From Nitratireductor sp. (lineage in GTDB: Bacteria > Pseudomonadota > Alphaproteobacteria > Rhizobiales > Rhizobiaceae): DNA of 64,000 nt. The DNA is taken from assembly GCF_017794765.1 (NCBI RefSeq), contig NZ_CP051236.1:1051307-1115306 (forward strand). The letters are read 5' to 3'. Positions 43,529-53,534 of the stretch are shown piece after piece. A program made the position numbers and the translations under genes. Each line of letters opens with the position of its first letter. Within the stretch, counting starts at the first letter, position 1. The notes beneath the pieces were generated by a model that worked only from the letters and a program-made list of their open reading frames with translations, was not told the origin of the DNA and did no database searches.

Positions 43529-44385
43529 GCGGACATGACAATGAGCGGCGCAGGCCGGGTCAGGTGAAGGAAGTCACCAGCCTGACCAATCCGATCATCA
43601 AGGATATACGCGCGCTTGCGCAAAAGAAATATCGCGACCGGGAGCACGCCTTCATCGCCGAGGGACAGAAGCTGGTGATCGACGCTTTCGATGCCGGCTG
43701 GACGATCCGCACGCTGCTCTATGCCAAAGCGGGGCGCGGCAATGAGGCGGTGGAGCGGCTGGCCGCGCGCACCGTGGCATCCGGCGGTCTTGTTCTCATC
43801 GTCAGCGAAAAGGTGCTCTCGACCATCACCAAGCGCGACAATCCGCAGATGGTTGTCGGCGTCTTCGAGCAGAAGACGGTTAAGCTTGAAACCGTAAAGC
43901 CCGCCGATGGCGACGTCTGGGTGGCGCTCGACCGGGTGCGCGATCCCGGCAATCTCGGCACGGTTCTGCGCACCGTGGACGCCGTGGGCGCAAAGGGTGT
44001 CATCCTCGTGGGCGACTGCACCGACCCGTTTTCCTTCGAGACGGTGCGGGCCACGATGGGCTCCATATTCGCCGTGCCCATCGTGCGCTCGAGCGAAGAG
44101 GCGTTTCTCGCCTGGCGGAAGGGGTTTTCCGGCCGGGTTGTGGGCACGCATCTGAAAGGCTCGGTCGATTTTCGCACCGTCGATTACAAGAAGGGGCCGG
44201 TCCTGCTCCTGATGGGCAATGAGCAGCAGGGCCTGCCGGACCGGCTTGCCGAAAGCTGCGACACGCTCGTGCGCATCCCGCAGGCGGGGCGGGCGGATTC
44301 GCTCAATCTCGCCGTAGCAACGGGCGTGATGCTCTATGAAATCCGGCGCGAGGCGCTGCCGCTTGAAGAAAGGGCCGACGCATGA
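43525..44385 (+). CDS. TrmH/SpoU family RNA 2'-O-methyltransferase
   Basis: 286-residue SPOUT enzyme. N-terminal substrate-binding region (SLTNPIIKDIRALAQKKYRD; FIAEGQKLVIDAFDAG), then the knotted domain with motif 1 (LDRVRDPGNLGTVLRTVDAV), motif 2 (LLLMGNEQQGLPDRLAES) and motif 3 (VRIPQAGRADSLNLAVATGV). Probably methylates a 23S rRNA or tRNA ribose. Between the other methyltransferase and lspA, all with ATGA overlaps: one operon. Confidence 0.92.
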   Translation: MSGHDNERRRPGQVKEVTSLTNPIIKDIRALAQKKYRDREHAFIAEGQKLVIDAFDAGWTIRTLLYAKAGRGNEAVERLAARTVASGGLVLIVSEKVLSTITKRDNPQMVVGVFEQKTVKLETVKPADGDVWVALDRVRDPGNLGTVLRTVDAVGAKGVILVGDCTDPFSFETVRATMGSIFAVPIVRSSEEAFLAWRKGFSGRVVGTHLKGSVDFRTVDYKKGPVLLLMGNEQQGLPDRLAESCDTLVRIPQAGRADSLNLAVATGVMLYEIRREALPLEERADA

Positions 44386-44879
44386 GCGCGCGCGCCATCG
44401 GGTTTTACGCTGTGCTAATCGTGCTCCTCACGGTGGCAGATCAGGTGGTGAAAGAGCTGGTCGAGACCATGATGCCGCTGCATGAGCGGATCGGGCTTCT
44501 GCCGTTCCTCTCACTTCTGCATTCACGCAATACCGGCATAGCCTTCTCCATGTTTTCCGGGATGAGCGATCTTGCGCTCAGCCTTGTGATGGCAGGTGTG
44601 ATCCTGTTCATCGGGTATCTCGCACTGCGCACGGGGGCCGCGCAAAAATGGGCGCGGTTCGGCTTCGCGCTCATTCTGGGTGGGGCATTCGGCAATCTCA
44701 TCGACCGGCTCACCAACGGTTTCGTCACCGACTACATCTATTTCCACACGCCGGTCTGGTCGTTTGCGATCTTCAATCTGGCCGATGTGTTCATCACGGT
44801 CGGTGCGGGACTTGTCATCCTCGACGAGTTTCTTGACTGGCGGCGCGGCCGCATGGGCGGCCAGACGCACGCGGATTGA
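44382..44879 (+). CDS. lspA: Lipoprotein signal peptidase (signal peptidase II)
   Basis: 165-residue four-helix aspartyl protease that removes lipoprotein signal peptides. The catalytic Asp residues lie in GNLIDRLTNGFVTDYIYFH and FNLADVFITVG; RNTGIAFSMFSG is the other conserved loop. The basic C-terminal tail is cytoplasmic. It matures lipoproteins such as the LpoA-like protein in this window. Confidence 0.96.
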   Translation: MSARAIGFYAVLIVLLTVADQVVKELVETMMPLHERIGLLPFLSLLHSRNTGIAFSMFSGMSDLALSLVMAGVILFIGYLALRTGAAQKWARFGFALILGGAFGNLIDRLTNGFVTDYIYFHTPVWSFAIFNLADVFITVGAGLVILDEFLDWRRGRMGGQTHAD

Positions 44880-44942
44880 CCTCGCGCCCGCTGCGCCGCA
44901 AAGTCTGCCATCATCGATGACCGTAACCAGCCGGAGTGAGTG

Positions 44943-45938
44943 ATGGCGGACACGTTTCAAGCGGTTCTGATTTCGCGCGACGAGGACAAGAAGCAGTCCG
45001 TCGAATGGACGGAGCTTTCCGAAGACGATCTGATGGAGGGCGACGTTACAGTTGCCGTGGAGGCGACCACCGTCAACTACAAGGACGGGCTCGCCGTTAC
45101 CGGCAAGGCCCCCGTGGTGCGGCGCTTTCCGCTTGTGCCGGGCATCGATTTCGCCGGCACGGTTGTGAAATCCACCCATGACGGCTGGAAAGAGGGCGAT
45201 AAGGTCATTCTCAACGGCTGGGGCGTGGGTGAGACGCATTATGGCGCCTATGCCGGGCGCGCGCGGGTGAATGGTGACTGGCTGGTGCCGCTGCCCGACG
45301 GAATGAGCGCGAAGGACGCCATGGCCGTGGGCACCGCCGGCTATACGGCCATGCTGTGCGTGATGGCGCTGGAACGTCACGGCATCACGCCGGAACGCGG
45401 GCCGGTGGTGGTGACGGGGGCGGCCGGCGGTGTCGGCTCTGTCGCAATCGCGCTTCTGGCCGGGCAGGGGCATCACGTGATCGCCTCCACCGGGCGCGCA
45501 TCCGAGGCCGATTACCTGAAGGAGCTCGGCGCATCAGAAATCATCGACCGGGAGGAGCTTTCCGGCCCCGCCCGTCCGCTCGGCAAGGAGCGATGGGCCG
45601 GTGGCATCGATGCGGTGGGCAGCCACACGCTCGCCAATGTTCTGTCGATGACCTCCTATGGCGGCGCGGTTGCTGCCTGCGGTCTGGCGCAGGGCATGGA
45701 CCTGCCGGCCAGTGTCGCGCCGTTCATCCTGCGCGGCGTCTCGCTGCTGGGCGTTGATTCCGTCATGGCGCCGAAGGAACTGCGCATGGAGGCCTGGCAG
45801 CGCATTGCCAAAGAACTCGACCACAAAAAACTTGGCGCGATCGCAAGCGTCGTGCCGTTCAGCGACGTGATTTCGGTGGCAACGGACATCATCGAAGGCA
45901 GGGTGCGCGGGCGCGTGGTGGTGGAGATGCCCGGTTAA
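44943..45938 (+). CDS. acuI: Acrylyl-CoA reductase AcuI-type MDR oxidoreductase
   Basis: 331-residue NADPH-dependent medium-chain reductase/quinone-oxidoreductase type (no zinc Cys). N-terminal [20 protein letters not shown] and [13 protein letters not shown], nucleotide motif [17 protein letters not shown], and [20 protein letters not shown] near the end match AcuI/YhdH. In marine and rhizobial bacteria AcuI detoxifies acryloyl-CoA in propionate or DMSP pathways. ATG 44943 is preferred to the GTG at 44940. Confidence 0.88.
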   Translation: MADTFQAVLISRDEDKKQSVEWTELSEDDLMEGDVTVAVEATTVNYKDGLAVTGKAPVVRRFPLVPGIDFAGTVVKSTHDGWKEGDKVILNGWGVGETHYGAYAGRARVNGDWLVPLPDGMSAKDAMAVGTAGYTAMLCVMALERHGITPERGPVVVTGAAGGVGSVAIALLAGQGHHVIASTGRASEADYLKELGASEIIDREELSGPARPLGKERWAGGIDAVGSHTLANVLSMTSYGGAVAACGLAQGMDLPASVAPFILRGVSLLGVDSVMAPKELRMEAWQRIAKELDHKKLGAIASVVPFSDVISVATDIIEGRVRGRVVVEMPG

Positions 45939-46005
45939 GGCGATCGCTAAAATTCAAACGACCAGCCAAAAGCTTCCGTAATTCCCGCCGCCTATTGTCT
46001 TCGCC

Positions 46006-48300
46006 ATGACAGTTGCGGGGAAAAACAAAAGCGACCAGAAGCCGGCAAGGACGCTTTCTCCAGAGCGGCAGCCGCGCAAGAGGATCCGCATCAGGCCACC
46101 GGCGCTCGCGCCGGTGCGGCTTCCCGTGCCGACACATCATGGCGAGGTGGCAATCGGTCTCGCGATCATCCTGATTGCCGGGCTCAGCCATCTGACAGGC
46201 GCTTCACCGCTGGTCAGCATGGCGCTTCTGGGGCTGGGCGCTCTTGCGCTGGCCATCGCCTTGCGCGCCTCCAGGGCGGACCGGCGCATGGCGACTGCGC
46301 TTGCCGAATCCGAGACGGTTAATCGCGGCGAGCTCGAAGAACTGGCCGACCGCATGTGGGAGCTGCGCGAAAGCGAGGAGCGCTTTCACGGGCTGGTGGA
46401 CGCGCTGGGAGACCTGATCGTCCACCGCGACCGCAGCGGCCGCATCGTCTATGTGAACCGCGTGTTCGCCGATCTTCTGGGTCGCGACCCTTCCACCCTG
46501 GTGGGCCGCACGCTGAGCCAACTCGGCATCGACATCGGCCTCGTGCCCGATGCGGCTTTCACCGATGGCGAATGCCTGAGTTCTACCGATGTGGCGATCC
46601 ACACGCGTGGCGGGGTGCGCTGGTATTCATGGATCGAGCACTCGGTGCGCGACGACAGCGCGGATTCGGTGTCGCACCGCGCCATTGCGCGCGACATCAC
46701 CGCCCGCAAGCGGGCCGAGACAGCGCTGATCAACGCGCGCGAACGCGCCGAACAGGCAAGCCGCGCGAAATCGAGCTTCCTCGCCACTGTGAGCCATGAA
46801 ATCCGCACCCCGATGAACGGCATTATGGGCATGGCGACGCTTCTGGCCGACACGGAACTGACGCCCGAGCAGCGCACCTATGTGGGCGCGGTATCCACTT
46901 CTGCGAGCGCGCTTGTGGCGCTGATCGAGGACCTGCTCGACTATTCCAAGATCGAGGCGGGGCGGCTGGAACTGGAGCCCCAGGCGCTCCCGGTGAACGA
47001 GCTCGTGGAAAACGTGGTCGAGCTTCTGGCTGCCCGCGCCTTTGCAAAGAACATCGGCCTTGGCTGCTACATCGCGCCGGATGTGCCCGAAACCATCACG
47101 GCGGATCCGGGCCGGCTTCGCCAGGTGCTGATCAACCTGCTCGGCAATGCGCTCAAATTCACCGACGAGGGCGGGGTGACGGTCGCGGTCTCGCGGGCGG
47201 AGAAGAATGGTGCGCCGGCGCTGCGGATTGCCGTTTCCGATTCCGGGCCCGGGCTCGAAAAGGACGACATCAACCGTATTTTCAAGGATTTCGAACAGGT
47301 GGACGGCAGCTCCACCCGCCGCCATGGCGGCGCGGGGCTCGGCCTTGCCATCACCAAGCGCATTGTCGACGCGATGAATGGCTCGATCAGCGTGGCGAGC
47401 ACGCCGGGCGAGGGCTCGGAATTTGCCGTGCTCCTGCCGCTGGACGCGGAGGCGGAAGAGGCGGGCCGCGTCGAGCCGGTGCTTGAAGGGATCAACGCCG
47501 TCATTCTTTCGCCCTTCGCACAGGAGGCCGAGACCATCGCCATGACGGTGCGTGTCCATGGCGGGCGCGCGGCGATCGCCGCCACTGCGGAGGATGCGGC
47601 AAGGCTCGCCGAGGAGAGCGGCCGGCCGTTCAACACGGTGCTGGTCGACGCCTCGCTTGAAAGCGACGAGGGCGCGCTGATCACCCGTCTGCACAAGCTC
47701 GGCGTGGGCGGAGAGCGCGCGCTGACGCTGATCACGCCTTCCGAGCGCGGGCGGCTTCCCGCGTTTCGCGCCAGCGGCTATGGCGCGTTTCTCGCGCGGC
47801 CCGTGCGTGGCAGGACGCTGCTGCGCCAGCTTTTGGGCAGCAAGGGCGAGGCCACCTGGCCGGCTGCGGAAACGCATGATCGCACACATGATGCCGGGAC
47901 CATGGGCCGGCGCGCGGGCGGGCTCAACATCCTTGTGGCCGAGGACAACGAGATCAACGCCATGCTGGCGCGCGCCACACTGTCTCGCGCTGGGCATCGG
48001 GTCACCCTCGTCTCCAACGGGCGCGAGGCGGTGGAGGCGGTGAGCGCGCCGGGCACACGCTTCGATGCGGTGCTGATGGATCTGCACATGCCGGTGATGG
48101 ACGGGCTCGACGCCATCAACGCCATCCGCCGTCACGAGGAGGAAACAGGGCTGGCACCTCTGCCCATCCTCGTTCTCACCGCCGACGGGCAGGAAGAAAC
48201 GCGCAGCGGCGTGCTTGCCCATGGCGCCAATGGCTTTGTCACCAAGCCGCTCGACCCGGACGAACTTCTGGCCGCGCTGGAGCTGCAGGTCACGGCCTGA
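46006..48300 (+). CDS. Hybrid sensor histidine kinase/response regulator
   Basis: 764-residue membrane kinase. Two N-terminal helices (about 47-88), PAS domain (about 125-235), HisKA with phospho-His near residue 264 ([16 protein letters not shown]), HATPase with N-box [10 protein letters not shown] and G-boxes GPGLEKDD / GGAGLGLAI, a degenerate receiver (about 498-620) and a true receiver with phospho-Asp near residue 690 ([12 protein letters not shown]). The first receiver lacks the acidic pair and the final Lys, so it is probably structural. The signal is unknown; the dedicated output partner is not nearby. Confidence 0.93.
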   Translation: MTVAGKNKSDQKPARTLSPERQPRKRIRIRPPALAPVRLPVPTHHGEVAIGLAIILIAGLSHLTGASPLVSMALLGLGALALAIALRASRADRRMATALAESETVNRGELEELADRMWELRESEERFHGLVDALGDLIVHRDRSGRIVYVNRVFADLLGRDPSTLVGRTLSQLGIDIGLVPDAAFTDGECLSSTDVAIHTRGGVRWYSWIEHSVRDDSADSVSHRAIARDITARKRAETALINARERAEQASRAKSSFLATVSHEIRTPMNGIMGMATLLADTELTPEQRTYVGAVSTSASALVALIEDLLDYSKIEAGRLELEPQALPVNELVENVVELLAARAFAKNIGLGCYIAPDVPETITADPGRLRQVLINLLGNALKFTDEGGVTVAVSRAEKNGAPALRIAVSDSGPGLEKDDINRIFKDFEQVDGSSTRRHGGAGLGLAITKRIVDAMNGSISVASTPGEGSEFAVLLPLDAEAEEAGRVEPVLEGINAVILSPFAQEAETIAMTVRVHGGRAAIAATAEDAARLAEESGRPFNTVLVDASLESDEGALITRLHKLGVGGERALTLITPSERGRLPAFRASGYGAFLARPVRGRTLLRQLLGSKGEATWPAAETHDRTHDAGTMGRRAGGLNILVAEDNEINAMLARATLSRAGHRVTLVSNGREAVEAVSAPGTRFDAVLMDLHMPVMDGLDAINAIRRHEEETGLAPLPILVLTADGQEETRSGVLAHGANGFVTKPLDPDELLAALELQVTA

Positions 48301-48723
48301 GAACAGGGTGGGGACAGACCCAGGTGCGGAATGAGCGGTTCGATTGGGCGGGTTGCGAATGCCGCTTCTCTGTGCCTTCACCCTCATCCTGCGCTTCCTG
48401 AGCCTGTCGAAGGGCGAAGGGCGGGGTGAAGGCATGCACGACCCTCGCCACCGCCGCTGCACTCCATGCCGCCCTCGCCCTTCGACACGCTCAGGATGAG
48501 GGCTGTGTGGTCCTTCGCCCTCCAAGCACCGCGTCTACCCGGGCCTGACGCGGGACCCATTGAGAGCAGGGCCTGGTTTTGCAGAAGGTGCTGCCGGTGG
48601 AGCAGGGGCGGTGCCCGCGCCCCCACTCCCGCTTGCCGCTTACCCTCGTGTGACGGTAGTGTCATAGTTCTGTCGCAAGCGATCACTATCTGAGCGTCAA
48701 CGCCAAGCGGAGGAGAATCAGCA
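48301..48723. other. Gene-free stretch of about 420 bases with an inverted repeat pair
   Basis: No supported frame between the kinase and olsB. It holds two inverted copies of a repeat (48381-48422 and 48471-48503). The segment just before olsB (GTGTGACGGTAGTGTCATAG, near 48650) has a TGAC/GTCA inverted repeat close to the likely olsB promoter. Confidence 0.6.
48381..48503. repeat. Inverted pair of a dispersed repeat (CCTGAGC-TGTCGAAGGGCGA)
   Basis: Copy 1 at 48381-48422 contains CCTGAGCCTGTCGAAGGGCG; copy 2 at 48471-48503 reads the same element on the minus strand (CCTGAGCGTGTCGAAGGGCG). Both begin CCCTCATCCT; copy 1 has an extra GCGCTTC piece. Together they can form a long stem with a loop near 50 bases. 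I recall this sequence type as widespread between genes in alphaproteobacteria. Confidence 0.7.
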
Positions 48724-49599
48724 ATGCAGGGCATCACGCTGAACCGGACGCCTCTCGATGACCAGGCCGCAAGGCCGCCGCTCGTAAGCGCTGCCGAGGA
48801 GGCTCTTCTGGGCCGCATCGGCTCGCTGGAAGTGCGCCTTGCGCGCAGCGAGGAGGAGATTGTCGCGGCCCAGAGCATTCGCTACCGGGTTTTTTATGAC
48901 GAGATGGGCGCAAAGGCGCCGCTCGGCGCGCTGAATGCCGACCGTGACGCGGATGCGTTCGATGCCGTGTGCGACCATCTTCTGGTGTTCGACACCGCGC
49001 TTCCGGGCGAGGATGTGGACCGCATTGTCGGCACCTACCGGCTTTTGACGCCGGAGGGCGCGCGCCGGGCCGGAAAATTCTATTCCGCAGACGAATTCGC
49101 CATCGAGACGCTGATGGCCCGCCACCAGGGCCGCCGCTTTCTGGAGCTTGGCCGCTCCTGCGTTCTGCCGCCCTACCGCACCAAGCGCACGATCGAGCTT
49201 CTGTGGCAGGGCATCTGGGCCTATTGCCGCAAGAAGCGCATCGACGTGATGATGGGCTGCGCCTCCTTCCCCGGCGTCGTGCCGGCGGCCCATGCGGAAG
49301 CGCTCTCCTTCCTCGGGCATTTCTGCCAGGTGGAGGCCGAGTGGCATGTGCGCGCCGTCGCCAGCCGCTATGCCCCGCTCGACCTGATGCCGAAGGAAGC
49401 GATCCAGACCCGCTCGGCGCTTGCCGCCATGCCGCCCCTCGTCAAAGGCTATCTGCGCCTCGGCGCCCGCTTTGGCGATGGCTGCGTGATCGACCATGAT
49501 TTCGGCACCACGGATGTGTTCGTCGTGCTGCCGGTGGAGGCGATCTCGGACCGGTATATCAATTACTACGGGGCCGAAGCGCAGCGCTTTGCGGCTTGA
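48724..49599 (+). CDS. olsB: L-ornithine N(alpha)-acyltransferase OlsB
   Basis: 291-residue GNAT-fold enzyme that attaches a 3-hydroxyacyl chain from ACP to ornithine, the first step of ornithine-lipid synthesis. Family marks: LARSEEEIVAAQSIRYRVFY, CDHLLVFD, IVGTYRLL, FLELGRSCVLPPYR and YCRKKRIDVMMGCASFPGVV. Ornithine lipids replace phospholipids under phosphate limitation in rhizobia. olsA is not next to it. Confidence 0.88.
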   Translation: MQGITLNRTPLDDQAARPPLVSAAEEALLGRIGSLEVRLARSEEEIVAAQSIRYRVFYDEMGAKAPLGALNADRDADAFDAVCDHLLVFDTALPGEDVDRIVGTYRLLTPEGARRAGKFYSADEFAIETLMARHQGRRFLELGRSCVLPPYRTKRTIELLWQGIWAYCRKKRIDVMMGCASFPGVVPAAHAEALSFLGHFCQVEAEWHVRAVASRYAPLDLMPKEAIQTRSALAAMPPLVKGYLRLGARFGDGCVIDHDFGTTDVFVVLPVEAISDRYINYYGAEAQRFAA

Positions 49600-49672
49600 G
49601 AAGGCCGTATTCAAAAATTTAAAGTATTGATTTAGTGTTCGGCTGTTAAAGGTACTGATCTCTTCAGATTGT

Positions 49673-51076
49673 TTAATCGTGAAGGTACGATTCCGAAAAA
49701 TTGAAAATCGTTCGGATGTGATGGCGCGCTAGCGCCCGTATGATTTGGGCTGCGTTCGAAAGCCTGATTGTTTCAAGCGAATTGTCTCCATCGGAGGGAT
49801 GATTTCGGGAGGCGTGAGCTGACGCGACGCGGCAGTTTTCAAAGATATATTTCTCAACGGAGATACCGTTTCGGTCTTTGTGAAACTGTTCTATCGTCCT
49901 CTCATTCACGTTTGCACATGCTTCTTCGAAAGCATCCGCGATCCACTGCCTGACCTCCCGGCCTTTGCGCTTCATTTCGAACACTTTGAAGAAGCTCAAA
50001 ACTTCCTGTGATGCGATGCCAGCTTCAGCTGCGTTCAGGCCCTCTCTGTAGTAAGAGAGACAGTTCAGTAACGCATTGTCTTGAGGCATTGTCCGGTAGA
50101 ACATCCAACGCTGCATTGTGGCAAACGCTGTGTCATGTCTCGGAACTGGCACTGGTACAGGGTTGCCAGACCAACCATCGCGCAAGACTGCATGGCAATC
50201 ATCGCACCATGAGAGCAGGCTTAAAAAGCGATTCAGAAGTGTCAGAGCTTCTTCATTTGTGATGCGTTCAGTGTGCAAATCTATGCTGATTGAATGTGAA
50301 TACTCACTAGTTTTGGGAAACAACACAAAATGATGGCCGCCAAAAGAAATACGTGTTGGGCTCTTCGGCCATGTGGCATCGGTATCAACGCCAATATTCA
50401 GAAAACATGAATGCGACGTGGCACCCAGACGTTGACAAAAAGCGCCTAGCTCTTCTTCATTCTGATATTCGCACCAATCCGTCTCCACAGGCAAATTTAA
50501 GCTCCGGGAGAGAGCGACATTTCGTTTGAGCTCTCGAAAAAAGGCGCGGCCTAGAATGAGTTGCCTAGTACTGGCTGAAATCGGGCGATCGTGGTCAAAT
50601 TCTTCCTCGGAACCCTTTGCTGTCAGCGAAATGGCGTATTTTGAAACATATGAGAACGTCCGTCGCTGGCCGTTCTCTTCGGAAACGAGACGCGCTTGGT
50701 ATTCATTCGCCCCAGAGGTGTGGGCCATCGATAGTGATAGCGATATTAGCGTTTTCCAGACTTCACTTTCGCTGAGCAGGGCAGCAATGGCGGAGTTGAG
50801 CGAGGTCGACCTTTGAAACGAAGCTTCGATGCCGCCCACGGGCCGAAGGTCACCCATAATAGAGGCGACCTGCCCTGCCCTGTTGCTGGATTTTGGAACG
50901 AATCCAATTATTGCGGAAGCGATCTGCTCGTTGGTGAGACGTTCGCCAGCCTTGCCGCGCCCACGAGGCAGTAGGTGATAGCTGCGCAAGCCTTCGAAGC
51001 GCTTTAACGTTTCGCTGTAATCTTCTGCTTCGGAAATACTCTTGTGAAGTATAGAAGATAGGCTCTTTGCATACAT
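49673..51076 (-). CDS. Hypothetical protein with C-terminal HEPN-like R-x4-H motif (possibly MauJ/Apea-like)
   Basis: 467 residues, not recognised with confidence. The last 150 residues (YYREGLNAAEAGIASQEVLS; FFKVFEMKRKGREVRQWIAD) are helical and contain R416-VASA-H421, the R-x4-6-H motif of HEPN ribonuclease-like domains; the region recalls MauJ/Apea-like HEPN proteins. The N-terminal 300 residues match nothing I know. The gene is clearly AT-richer than its neighbours (about half GC, against over 60%) and has a more mixed codon choice. It starts 30 bases after the maeB stop with no good ribosome site: signs of acquired DNA, possibly an anti-phage or toxin gene. Confidence 0.6.
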   Translation of the reverse strand: MYAKSLSSILHKSISEAEDYSETLKRFEGLRSYHLLPRGRGKAGERLTNEQIASAIIGFVPKSSNRAGQVASIMGDLRPVGGIEASFQRSTSLNSAIAALLSESEVWKTLISLSLSMAHTSGANEYQARLVSEENGQRRTFSYVSKYAISLTAKGSEEEFDHDRPISASTRQLILGRAFFRELKRNVALSRSLNLPVETDWCEYQNEEELGAFCQRLGATSHSCFLNIGVDTDATWPKSPTRISFGGHHFVLFPKTSEYSHSISIDLHTERITNEEALTLLNRFLSLLSWCDDCHAVLRDGWSGNPVPVPVPRHDTAFATMQRWMFYRTMPQDNALLNCLSYYREGLNAAEAGIASQEVLSFFKVFEMKRKGREVRQWIADAFEEACANVNERTIEQFHKDRNGISVEKYIFENCRVASAHASRNHPSDGDNSLETIRLSNAAQIIRALARHHIRTIFNFSESYLHD

Positions 51077-51106
51077 GTTTTTTTATTTTCTTGAGTTTTT
51101 CTGACC

Positions 51107-53392
51107 TCAAACCGCCGCATTATAAGCCGCAATCGCCGCCATGTTTACGATATCCGAATCCTTCGCGTTGAGCGAAACCACCTGAACAGACTTGTTCAGC
51201 CCCACCAGAAGCGGGCCGATGACGGTTGAGCCGCCCAGTTCCTGCAGCATCTTGGTGGAGATGGAGGCGGAGTGGAAGGCGGGCATGACGAGCACGTTCG
51301 CCGGGCCCGACAGGCGGCAGAAGGGATATTGCTGCATCAGGCTCGGATTCAGCGCCACATCGGCGGCCATCTCGCCATCATATTCGAAATCGACCCGGCG
51401 CTTGTCGAGGATCTTCACCGCCTCCTGCACACGCTCGGAACGTTCGCCCGGCGGGTGGCCGAAGGTGGAATAGGCGAGCATCGCCACGCGCGGCTCATAG
51501 CCCATGCGGCGGGCCTGTCCGGCAGCCTCCTCGGCAATGTCGGCCAGCTCCTCGGAATTGGGCATGTCGTGCACCGCCGTATCGGCCACCAGCACGGTGC
51601 GCCCGCGGCACAGCGCCAGCGTGACGCCGATGACCCGGTGGCCGGGGCGGGCGTCGATCACGCGGCGCACATCGTCGAGCACGGTGGAATAGTTGCGCGT
51701 CACGCCGCTCACCATCGCATCCGCATCGCCCAGCGCTACCATGGTTGCGGCGAAGTGGTTGCGGTCGTTGTTGATCAGGCGCTGCGCATCGCGGAAGAGA
51801 TAGCCCTTCCGCTGCAGGCGCTCATAGAGATAGTCGGCATAGATGCTGTTGCGGCGCGAAAGCCGCGCATTGATGATCTCGATGCCGGATTTGGAAAGAT
51901 CGACGCCCGCCTGCCGCGCCGTCTCGCGGATCTGCTCCTCCCGGCCGAGAAGAATGGCGGTGCCGAGCTTCTGGTTCACATAGGAGGCGGCAGCGCGCAT
52001 CACCTGTTCTTCCTCGCCCTCGGCGAAGACCACGCGCTTGGGCTGGCGGCGCACCCGGTCGTAGATGCGCTGGAGCGTCGAGGCGAGCGGGTCGCGGCGG
52101 GCCGAAAGCTCGTTTTCGTATTTCTGCATGTCGAGGATGGGACGGCGGGCAACGCCCGAATCCATCGCCGCCTTTGCGACAGCCACCGGCACCGCCGAGA
52201 TGAGGCGCGGATCGAACGGCACGGGGATAATGTAGTTGGGGCCATATTTTGGGCGGTTGCCCTGATAGGCTGCGGCCACATCGTCCGGCACGTCCTTGCG
52301 GGCAAGCTCGGCCAGCGCTTCGGCGGCGGCCACCTTCATCGCGTCGTTGATGGTGGTCGCGCGCACATCGAGCGCACCACGGAAGATGTAGGGGAAGCCG
52401 AGGACGTTGTTCACCTGGTTGGGATAGTCCGAGCGGCCCGTCGCCATGATGGCGTCGGTGCGGATTTCGGCCACTTCCTCTGGCGTGATTTCCGGGTCCG
52501 GATTGGCCATAGCGAAGATGATCGGGTTTTTCGCCATGGACTGCACCATGGTCGGCGTCAGCGCGCCCTTGGCCGAAAGGCCGAAAAACACATCCGCCCC
52601 TTCCAGCGCCTCGGCCAGCGTGCGCTTGTCGGTTTCGACGGCATGGGCGGATTTCCACTGGTTCATGCCTTCCTCGCGGCCCTTGTAGACCACGCCCTTC
52701 GTGTCGCAGAGGAAGACGTTTTCCGGCGCAAGGCCAAGCGATTTGGCAAGCTCGATACAGGCAATGCCGGCAGCCCCCGCGCCATTGCAGACAAGCTTGG
52801 TCGTCTTGATGTCGCGGTCGGTGAGGTGCAGCGCGTTGATGAGGCCGGCGAGCGCGATGATCGCCGTGCCGTGCTGGTCGTCATGAAAGACGGGGATGTC
52901 CATCAGCTCGCGCAACTGGCTTTCGATGATGAAGCACTCGGGCGCCTTGATGTCTTCCAGATTGATGCCGCCGAAGGAGGGGCCGAGCAGCTTGACGCAG
53001 TTGACGAAGGCGTCGGCGTCTTCCGTGTCGACCTCGAGATCGATGGAATCCACGTCGGCGAAGCGTTTGAAAAGGACGGATTTGCCCTCCATCACCGGCT
53101 TGGAGGCGAGCGCGCCCAGATTGCCGAGGCCGAGGATCGCCGTACCGTTGGAAATGACGGCCACCATGTTGCCGCGCGTGGTGTAGTCGAAGGCGCGGCT
53201 CGGGTCTTCGGCAATGGCCTGAACGGGAACCGCCACGCCCGGAGAATAGGCGAGCGACAGGTCGCGCTGCGTCGCCATCGGCTTGGTGGGGGTGATTTCC
53301 AGCTTGCCGGGTCTGCCGGATGAGTGGAAGTCGAGCGCTTCCTGCGGGCTGACGGACGGTCCCTGACGTTCGGACTTTTTATCGTTGGGCAT
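51107..53392 (-). CDS. maeB: NADP-dependent malic enzyme with phosphotransacetylase-like domain
   Basis: 761-residue enzyme making pyruvate, CO2 and NADPH from malate. Residues 1-430 are the malic enzyme (QRDLSLAYSPGVAVPVQAIA; FHDDQHGTAIIALAGL; NAD-type fold VCNGAGAAGIACIELAKSLG); 440-761 resembles phosphotransacetylase (VVFAEGEEEQVMRAAASYVN; ADAMVSGVTRNYSTVLDDVR), regulatory in this family. The frame is open for 87 more codons upstream but ATG 53392 gives the canonical MPNDKKSERQGPSVS start. Confidence 0.95.
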   Translation of the reverse strand: MPNDKKSERQGPSVSPQEALDFHSSGRPGKLEITPTKPMATQRDLSLAYSPGVAVPVQAIAEDPSRAFDYTTRGNMVAVISNGTAILGLGNLGALASKPVMEGKSVLFKRFADVDSIDLEVDTEDADAFVNCVKLLGPSFGGINLEDIKAPECFIIESQLRELMDIPVFHDDQHGTAIIALAGLINALHLTDRDIKTTKLVCNGAGAAGIACIELAKSLGLAPENVFLCDTKGVVYKGREEGMNQWKSAHAVETDKRTLAEALEGADVFFGLSAKGALTPTMVQSMAKNPIIFAMANPDPEITPEEVAEIRTDAIMATGRSDYPNQVNNVLGFPYIFRGALDVRATTINDAMKVAAAEALAELARKDVPDDVAAAYQGNRPKYGPNYIIPVPFDPRLISAVPVAVAKAAMDSGVARRPILDMQKYENELSARRDPLASTLQRIYDRVRRQPKRVVFAEGEEEQVMRAAASYVNQKLGTAILLGREEQIRETARQAGVDLSKSGIEIINARLSRRNSIYADYLYERLQRKGYLFRDAQRLINNDRNHFAATMVALGDADAMVSGVTRNYSTVLDDVRRVIDARPGHRVIGVTLALCRGRTVLVADTAVHDMPNSEELADIAEEAAGQARRMGYEPRVAMLAYSTFGHPPGERSERVQEAVKILDKRRVDFEYDGEMAADVALNPSLMQQYPFCRLSGPANVLVMPAFHSASISTKMLQELGGSTVIGPLLVGLNKSVQVVSLNAKDSDIVNMAAIAAYNAAV

Positions 53393-53534
53393 GTCGGCTT
53401 TTTTCCTCCGGGAGACGGGCTCTGGCTTATGCTTTCTGTGGAGTTTTGCCAGTGACGGGTGCATAAGGCTACACTTTTGCCCAGTAAATGGCCAAGCAGA
53501 TTGAAGCTGTTGATTTGAAGCCAGTACAAAGCCA

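Noticed and set aside
46627..48525. Minus-strand open frame of 632 codons opposite the hybrid kinase
   Set aside because: Shadow of a well-supported kinase gene; its translation is Arg/His-rich with no family signature.
51272..53323. Plus-strand open frame of 683 codons opposite maeB
   Set aside because: Shadow of maeB; no ribosome site or domain.
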